A stretch of DNA of 54,728 nt from CAYXVJ01 sp964558445. GTDB lineage: Bacteria > Bacillota > Clostridia > Saccharofermentanales > Fastidiosipilaceae. Under the pieces are notes generated by a model. It did no database searches, was not told the origin of the DNA, and worked only from the letters and a program-made list of their open reading frames with translations. The DNA lies in the NCBI GenBank assembly GCA_964558445.1, contig CAZLEA010000008.1, forward strand, positions 1 through 54,728, read 5' to 3'. The position numbers were made by a program, and so were the translations under genes. Position 1 is the stretch's first letter; each line of letters starts with the position of its first letter. Below are positions 51,080-54,728 of this stretch, piece after piece.

Positions 51080-52333
51080 ATGCCATTGTTGGATCTACAG
51101 AACTTACCGGATGCAAGATTGCACGATCTCGAGCGTCAACTGGAACTCTATGAGCAACTGACCAGAGACGAGGGGATACACGGTTTGCTGCAGCACGCAG
51201 CGACTGTGTTCAAGAGCCCCGTGATTCTCTTGGACCCGGACCTGCGCCTGATTACCAGAGCTTCGGTCGATCCGAATCATCCGTCGATCTGTAACAGCCT
51301 CGCGACGACCGGCGCTTGCCGCAGTAACTGCAGAGCTTGCTTCACAGACAAGGAGATGCGTCGGACGATCGATTCGTCTACGTCTGCCGTCTATCTGGAT
51401 GCCTGTCAGTTCTCGTCAATTCCCAGGATTCTGTCGAAGGTCACATACGGGGATCGCTTGCTTGCTTATCTTCTGATCTTCGTATGCCAAGACAAGGTGC
51501 ATGTCGAAGCGGAGCTTGAGCTTGCGAATACGCTGGCCAAGGTCGTTAGCATCGTCATGCGTCAGAGGCCCGTCGTCACCTTGTTTGAAGAGGGGGAAGT
51601 CGGTGCCTTCCTCGCCGCGATACTCTCGGGGCAGCAGCTGAGTGAAGCCCTGATCGAAGAGCGTCAGAGCCAGCTCTGCGAGGGCGAAGCGCAAGTCTTC
51701 TCGCTGCTCTATCTGCCGAGTCAGCAACGTCATAACGAATTCTTCAGTATCGATTATTTCGCCAAACAATTAGAAGAGAGAGTCCATAAACCGCATTACC
51801 TCTTCAAGGACGGTACCTACCTCCTGATCTTCCAAGCAGACGATCACATGGAACTTCGCGGGCTTGCAGAAGCCGTAGCGGAGATACTAGGGACGGCAAA
51901 CCTGCAGGCGACGCTCGGTGAGCGCTTCTACAGTCTGGTTGATTTGCCGCATCAACTGGAGGTCTGCGAGCTGGTACACGACTACGCGCAGACGAGGGAT
52001 CAAGGGAGCCATCTGCATCGACTGGGCAACCACTTCATGGGGATGGTGATGAGCGGGAAGCTGTCGGCAAGCGACACGCGCCTGATTCACCCGGACATCA
52101 AGCTCTTACACAGCTACGATGAGGAGAATAACGCGTCGCTGCTCGCTACTTGGATCGCTTACCTCAAGGCGCATAAGCACTTGTTGAATGCGGCGGAGAG
52201 CCTCGGCGTCCACAAGAACACGCTGGTCTATCGCCTGAAGCGTATCTCCGAGATGACGGTCAGTCTCAACGACGATAGCGAGGATATCTCCTACCAATTA
52301 CTGTCGAACGAGAAGATCAAGATGACCTCTTAG
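51080..52333 (+). CDS. CdaR/PucR-type regulator with an N-terminal sensor-like domain and cysteine cluster
   Basis: 417 residues. The C-terminal 55-60 residues form the PucR HTH (LLNAAESLGVHKNTLVYRLKRI). The N-terminal part (about 30-160) resembles a GAF-like sensor: HGLLQHAATVFKSPVILLD at its start. Inside it lies a cysteine cluster, C71, C80, C84, C87 with C109 further on, suited to metal or redox sensing, though that is inference. The central part is not recognised. AGGGAGG precedes the ATG. It has its own promoter and stands alone between tatD and the helicase, so its target cannot be read from position. Confidence 0.83.
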   Translation: MPLLDLQNLPDARLHDLERQLELYEQLTRDEGIHGLLQHAATVFKSPVILLDPDLRLITRASVDPNHPSICNSLATTGACRSNCRACFTDKEMRRTIDSSTSAVYLDACQFSSIPRILSKVTYGDRLLAYLLIFVCQDKVHVEAELELANTLAKVVSIVMRQRPVVTLFEEGEVGAFLAAILSGQQLSEALIEERQSQLCEGEAQVFSLLYLPSQQRHNEFFSIDYFAKQLEERVHKPHYLFKDGTYLLIFQADDHMELRGLAEAVAEILGTANLQATLGERFYSLVDLPHQLEVCELVHDYAQTRDQGSHLHRLGNHFMGMVMSGKLSASDTRLIHPDIKLLHSYDEENNASLLATWIAYLKAHKHLLNAAESLGVHKNTLVYRLKRISEMTVSLNDDSEDISYQLLSNEKIKMTS

Positions 52334-52376
52334 TTTCGTGAATCGATGAATTTGACTTCATTTAGCAAAATGCGCT

Positions 52377-52405
52377 TTGCATTGTAAACACATACGTGCT
52401 ACAAT
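52377..52405 (+). promoter_or_regulatory. Promoter of the DEAD-box helicase gene
   Basis: TTGCAT (52377-52382), 17-base spacer, TACAAT (52400-52405). Confidence 0.65.
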
Positions 52406-52411
52406 TGATTA

Positions 52412-52569
52412 GTTGCGCCTTCTTCGAAGGCATTGTTCTGACCGATTCCATGGATCTCTTCACATCACCTTCCAGGGTGGCAGCGGGTTTAGGCCCGGTC
52501 TGCGTTAGAAGCTTGCGTATGCGAGTGTGAGGCCCTAGTTTAATCGGCCCCATGTGAGAAAGAGAATAC
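52412..52569 (+). promoter_or_regulatory. Long structured 5' leader of the DEAD-box helicase mRNA
   Basis: About 158 untranslated bases with several hairpins: GCCTTC / GAAGGC (52417-52431), CACC / GGTG (52466-52479), CGGG / CCCG (52484-52497) and CTTGC / GCGAG (about 52512-52525). The ribosome-binding site (GAGAAAGAGA) is much weaker than elsewhere in the window. Suggests control at the RNA level; no known family recognised. Confidence 0.45.
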
Positions 52570-54357
52570 ATGAACGAAATCAAATTTAACGATCTCCCCT
52601 TATCGGAGGAGCTGCTTCGCGCTGTAAACGAAATGGGCTTCGAGGAGCCTACGGCTATTCAGGCCGGCGCGATCCCCCACTTAATCGAAGGCCGCGATCT
52701 GCTCGGACAGGCTCAGACCGGAACGGGTAAGACATGTGCCTTTGGCATCCCCTTGATCGAGAATACCGATACCGAAGACGGTTCGATCCAGCACCTCATC
52801 CTCTCGCCGACGCGTGAGCTTGCGATGCAAATTGCCGACGAACTAAACGAGCTCGCACGCTTCAAACCGGGTATTCGCATCTTGTCCATTTATGGCGGTC
52901 AGCCGATGGATCGTCAGTTAACCGCACTGCGCAAGCGCCCTCAGATCATCGTCGGTACACCGGGTCGCGTCATGGATCACATGCGTCGCAGAACGCTGAA
53001 GCTAGACGGTCTACAGACCCTGGTTCTGGACGAAGCAGACGAGATGCTCAACATGGGCTTCCGTGAGGATATCGATACGATCTTGACCGATACACCGGAC
53101 GATATCCAGCGTGTCTTGTTCTCCGCGACGATGCCAAGGAGCATCCTGGAGCTGACCGAGACCTATCTGGACGATCCGATCCACGTCAACATCAAGCGTC
53201 AAGAGGCATCTGTCACCAGCATCGATCAGACCTACATCGAGCTTCGTGAGTCGAGCAAGACAGAGGTGCTCTGCCGCCTAATCGAAGCCAAGAACATCAA
53301 CTTGGCCCTGATCTTCTGTAATACGAAGAACCGAGTCGATGAACTGACCGCCAAGCTGCAGACGCGCGGTTATGCCGCGGAGGGTCTCCACGGCGACATG
53401 AATCAGCGTCAGCGTACGACGGTCATGAACGCGTTCAAGCAGGGGCGTACCGAGTTCCTCGTCGCGACGGATGTCGCCGCACGCGGTATCGACGTCGACA
53501 ACATCGAGATGGTCATCAACTACGATCTGCCGGGCGATGTAGAGTACTATGTCCACCGTATCGGTCGTACGGGTCGTGCCGGCCGCTCGGGTCAATCCGT
53601 GAGCTTCGTGGTCGGTCGCGAGATTATGGACCTGCGTCGTATCTCCAAGCAGACCAAGGCGGAAATCAGACAAGAGGAGATCCCCTCGATTCACTCGATC
53701 AAGGAGAATCGCGTGTCTGTCGTCATCTTGGAGGCCGTGAATCGTTTGAAGGAGCTAGACGAGATCGACAGTACGCATACCCATGCACTAGTGGCTGCAC
53801 TAGAAGAGCTAAACTTGACGGCCAAGGGCGAAGAGGCCTATACCATGACGGATCTCGCCGCATCGTTCCTACTCTCGGAGCTTGGCGAACGCTCCAACTT
53901 CAGCGAAGAGATTGAGCCCGTCGTACCCTATGACGAGTATCTGAAGCGCAGAAACAAGGGCTCGAATCGCTCACGTTTCAGCACCGATACGGATCGCCGC
54001 TCGGGTGGCAACAGACGTAAGACGAATCGTCACGAGGCATACCGCGGTAACGAGCGTCGTCATCGTTCGAACGATGGCCCGCGCAAGGCGAGCTATGCAG
54101 GCGACCACCAGGAGGCGGGATCCGCATCCGAGATGGATCGTATCTTCCGCCCGGAACGAAGCTTCGAGCAGGGTGAGAAGCGTGCGAAGTACGGCGAGGG
54201 CAAGAAGCACGGCGAAGGCTACAAGAAGAGCTATAAGAAGCACGGCGGCAAGAAGGATGAATTCAAGAAGTACGAGAAGTACGACAAGAAGAAGTCTTCT
54301 GCCAAGAAGCATGACTATGCCATGGTCGGCGGCAAGCCGCCCAAGAAGTCGAAGTAG
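52570..54357 (+). CDS. DEAD-box ATP-dependent RNA helicase
   Basis: Unwinds RNA in ribosome assembly or mRNA turnover. 595 residues. Motif I AQTGTGKT at 48-55, PTRELA, TPGR, DEAD at 154-157, SAT at 185-187, then the second RecA domain with VATDVAARGIDV and HRIGRTGRAGR. The Q motif is in FEEPTAIQ. A C-terminal domain of about 75-90 residues follows, then a basic, low-complexity tail from about 460 rich in Lys, Arg, Tyr and Gly, typical of CsdA/DeaD-like cold-adaptation helicases. Weak ribosome-binding site behind a long structured leader. Gene is followed by a strong terminator. Confidence 0.95.
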   Translation: MNEIKFNDLPLSEELLRAVNEMGFEEPTAIQAGAIPHLIEGRDLLGQAQTGTGKTCAFGIPLIENTDTEDGSIQHLILSPTRELAMQIADELNELARFKPGIRILSIYGGQPMDRQLTALRKRPQIIVGTPGRVMDHMRRRTLKLDGLQTLVLDEADEMLNMGFREDIDTILTDTPDDIQRVLFSATMPRSILELTETYLDDPIHVNIKRQEASVTSIDQTYIELRESSKTEVLCRLIEAKNINLALIFCNTKNRVDELTAKLQTRGYAAEGLHGDMNQRQRTTVMNAFKQGRTEFLVATDVAARGIDVDNIEMVINYDLPGDVEYYVHRIGRTGRAGRSGQSVSFVVGREIMDLRRISKQTKAEIRQEEIPSIHSIKENRVSVVILEAVNRLKELDEIDSTHTHALVAALEELNLTAKGEEAYTMTDLAASFLLSELGERSNFSEEIEPVVPYDEYLKRRNKGSNRSRFSTDTDRRSGGNRRKTNRHEAYRGNERRHRSNDGPRKASYAGDHQEAGSASEMDRIFRPERSFEQGEKRAKYGEGKKHGEGYKKSYKKHGGKKDEFKKYEKYDKKKSSAKKHDYAMVGGKPPKKSK

Positions 54358-54383
54358 AGCCTTCGACCTGAATCTGACTGGAG

Positions 54384-54410
54384 AGCCGTTACTTGCGTAG
54401 CGGCTTTTTT
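54384..54410 (+). terminator. Rho-independent terminator after the helicase gene
   Basis: Stem AGCCGTTAC / GTAGCGGCT with one G-U pair, TTGC loop, followed by a run of T. Confidence 0.88.
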
Positions 54411-54506
54411 GTAAACATAAGAGCTGGAATAAGTCGCACACATATGCAAATAATTATGTGAATCGGACAGTTTTGTGAATTTGAGGTCGATCTTCTAGAA
54501 ATGCAG

Positions 54507-54535
54507 TTGACAAGTTACGAGATATTACGTATACT
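54507..54535 (+). promoter_or_regulatory. Strong promoter of the tRNA cluster
   Basis: Perfect TTGACA (54507-54512), 17-base spacer, TATACT (54530-54535), about 47 bases ahead of the mature tRNA-Val start from the likely transcription start. A short hairpin (CGCTT / AAGCG) lies in the 5' leader. Confidence 0.8.
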
Positions 54536-54588
54536 CTGTCTTGCGCTTGAAAAAGCGTGAGAGCACAGCCGGTTTGGCCGTAACTCAT

Positions 54589-54664
54589 GGGAGCTTAGCT
54601 CAGCTGGGAGAGCACCTGCCTTACAAGCAGGGGGTCACAGGTTCGAGCCCTGTAGCTCCCACCA
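54589..54664 (+). tRNA. tRNA-Val (anticodon UAC)
   Basis: 76 bases, full cloverleaf: acceptor GGGAGCT / AGCTCCC, anticodon stem CCTGC / GCAGG with loop CTTACAA (UAC at positions 34-36), T arm ACAGG-TTCGAGC-CCTGT, and an encoded CCA end. Confidence 0.97.
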
Positions 54665-54673
54665 CAAATACAC

Positions 54674-54728
54674 GGCGCAGTAGTTCAGTTGGTTAGAATG
54701 CCAGCCTGTCACGCTGGAGGTCGAGGGT
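54674..54728 (+). tRNA. tRNA-Asp (anticodon GUC), cut by the window end
   Basis: First 55 bases of a tRNA starting GGCGCAG, anticodon stem CCAGC / GCTGG with loop CTGTCAC (GUC). The T arm has begun (GAGGGT) when the window ends. Nine bases separate it from tRNA-Val. Confidence 0.93.

Overview
The window is a compact housekeeping stretch of a Gram-positive bacterium, most likely a moderately G+C-rich member of the Clostridia (Bacillota). This rests on the dnaX-ybaB-recR cluster, the S10-spc-alpha ribosomal superoperon ending in ECF transporter genes and truA, a KOW-domain gene between map and infA, type Z S14, CdaA/YbbR c-di-AMP signalling next to glmM, an MsmX-type shared sugar-import ATPase, and many strong AGGAGG ribosome-binding sites. 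I cannot place it below class from the sequence; an uncultured relative of Oscillospirales/Saccharofermentans is a guess. Two runs of exactly 100 N (1303-1402, 20328-20427) look like scaffold joins, both inside repetitive coding sequence.

Layout. 5-2802 (minus strand): dnaX, ybaB, recR. 2984-8806 (plus): a Crp/Fnr-family regulator, a single-polypeptide fusion of the diadenylate cyclase CdaA with its partner YbbR/CdaR, glmM, a membrane-anchored amidase and a PfkB-family sugar-phosphate kinase; I read the first four as a cell-envelope/c-di-AMP operon. Enolase faces this run across a shared terminator. 10479-14905: nucleoside kinase, thioredoxin, NAD(P)HX repair enzyme, alanine racemase. 15146-25655: MsmX ATPase, a CdaR/PucR-type regulator, ftsE-ftsX with a secreted coiled-coil M23 peptidase, an SDR oxidoreductase, a PDZ/S41 protease, a methyltransferase and Hsp33. 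25719-45886: the ribosomal superoperon with secY, adk, map, infA and rpoA, then a fused EcfA1-EcfA2 ATPase, ecfT and truA. 45931-54357: pncB, cyclophilin, metG, tatD, a second CdaR/PucR-type regulator and a DEAD-box helicase. The end carries tRNA-Val(UAC) and the start of tRNA-Asp(GUC).

How it fits together: most genes serve translation, protein export and quality control, envelope growth (GlmM makes the UDP-GlcNAc precursor, Alr supplies D-Ala, the amidase and the FtsEX-M23 pair cut peptidoglycan) and cofactor upkeep (PncB, NAD(P)HX repair, ECF vitamin uptake).

I found no convincing mobile element, CRISPR array, defence island or biosynthetic cluster. The points most worth a second look are the CdaA-YbbR fusion behind a Crp-family regulator, the structured RNA in the S10 leader and in the rpsJ-rplC spacer, the fused ECF ATPase, the N-terminally extended L22, and several palindromes sitting on promoters. 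All structures were found by reading base pairing by eye; no folding or database search was run.
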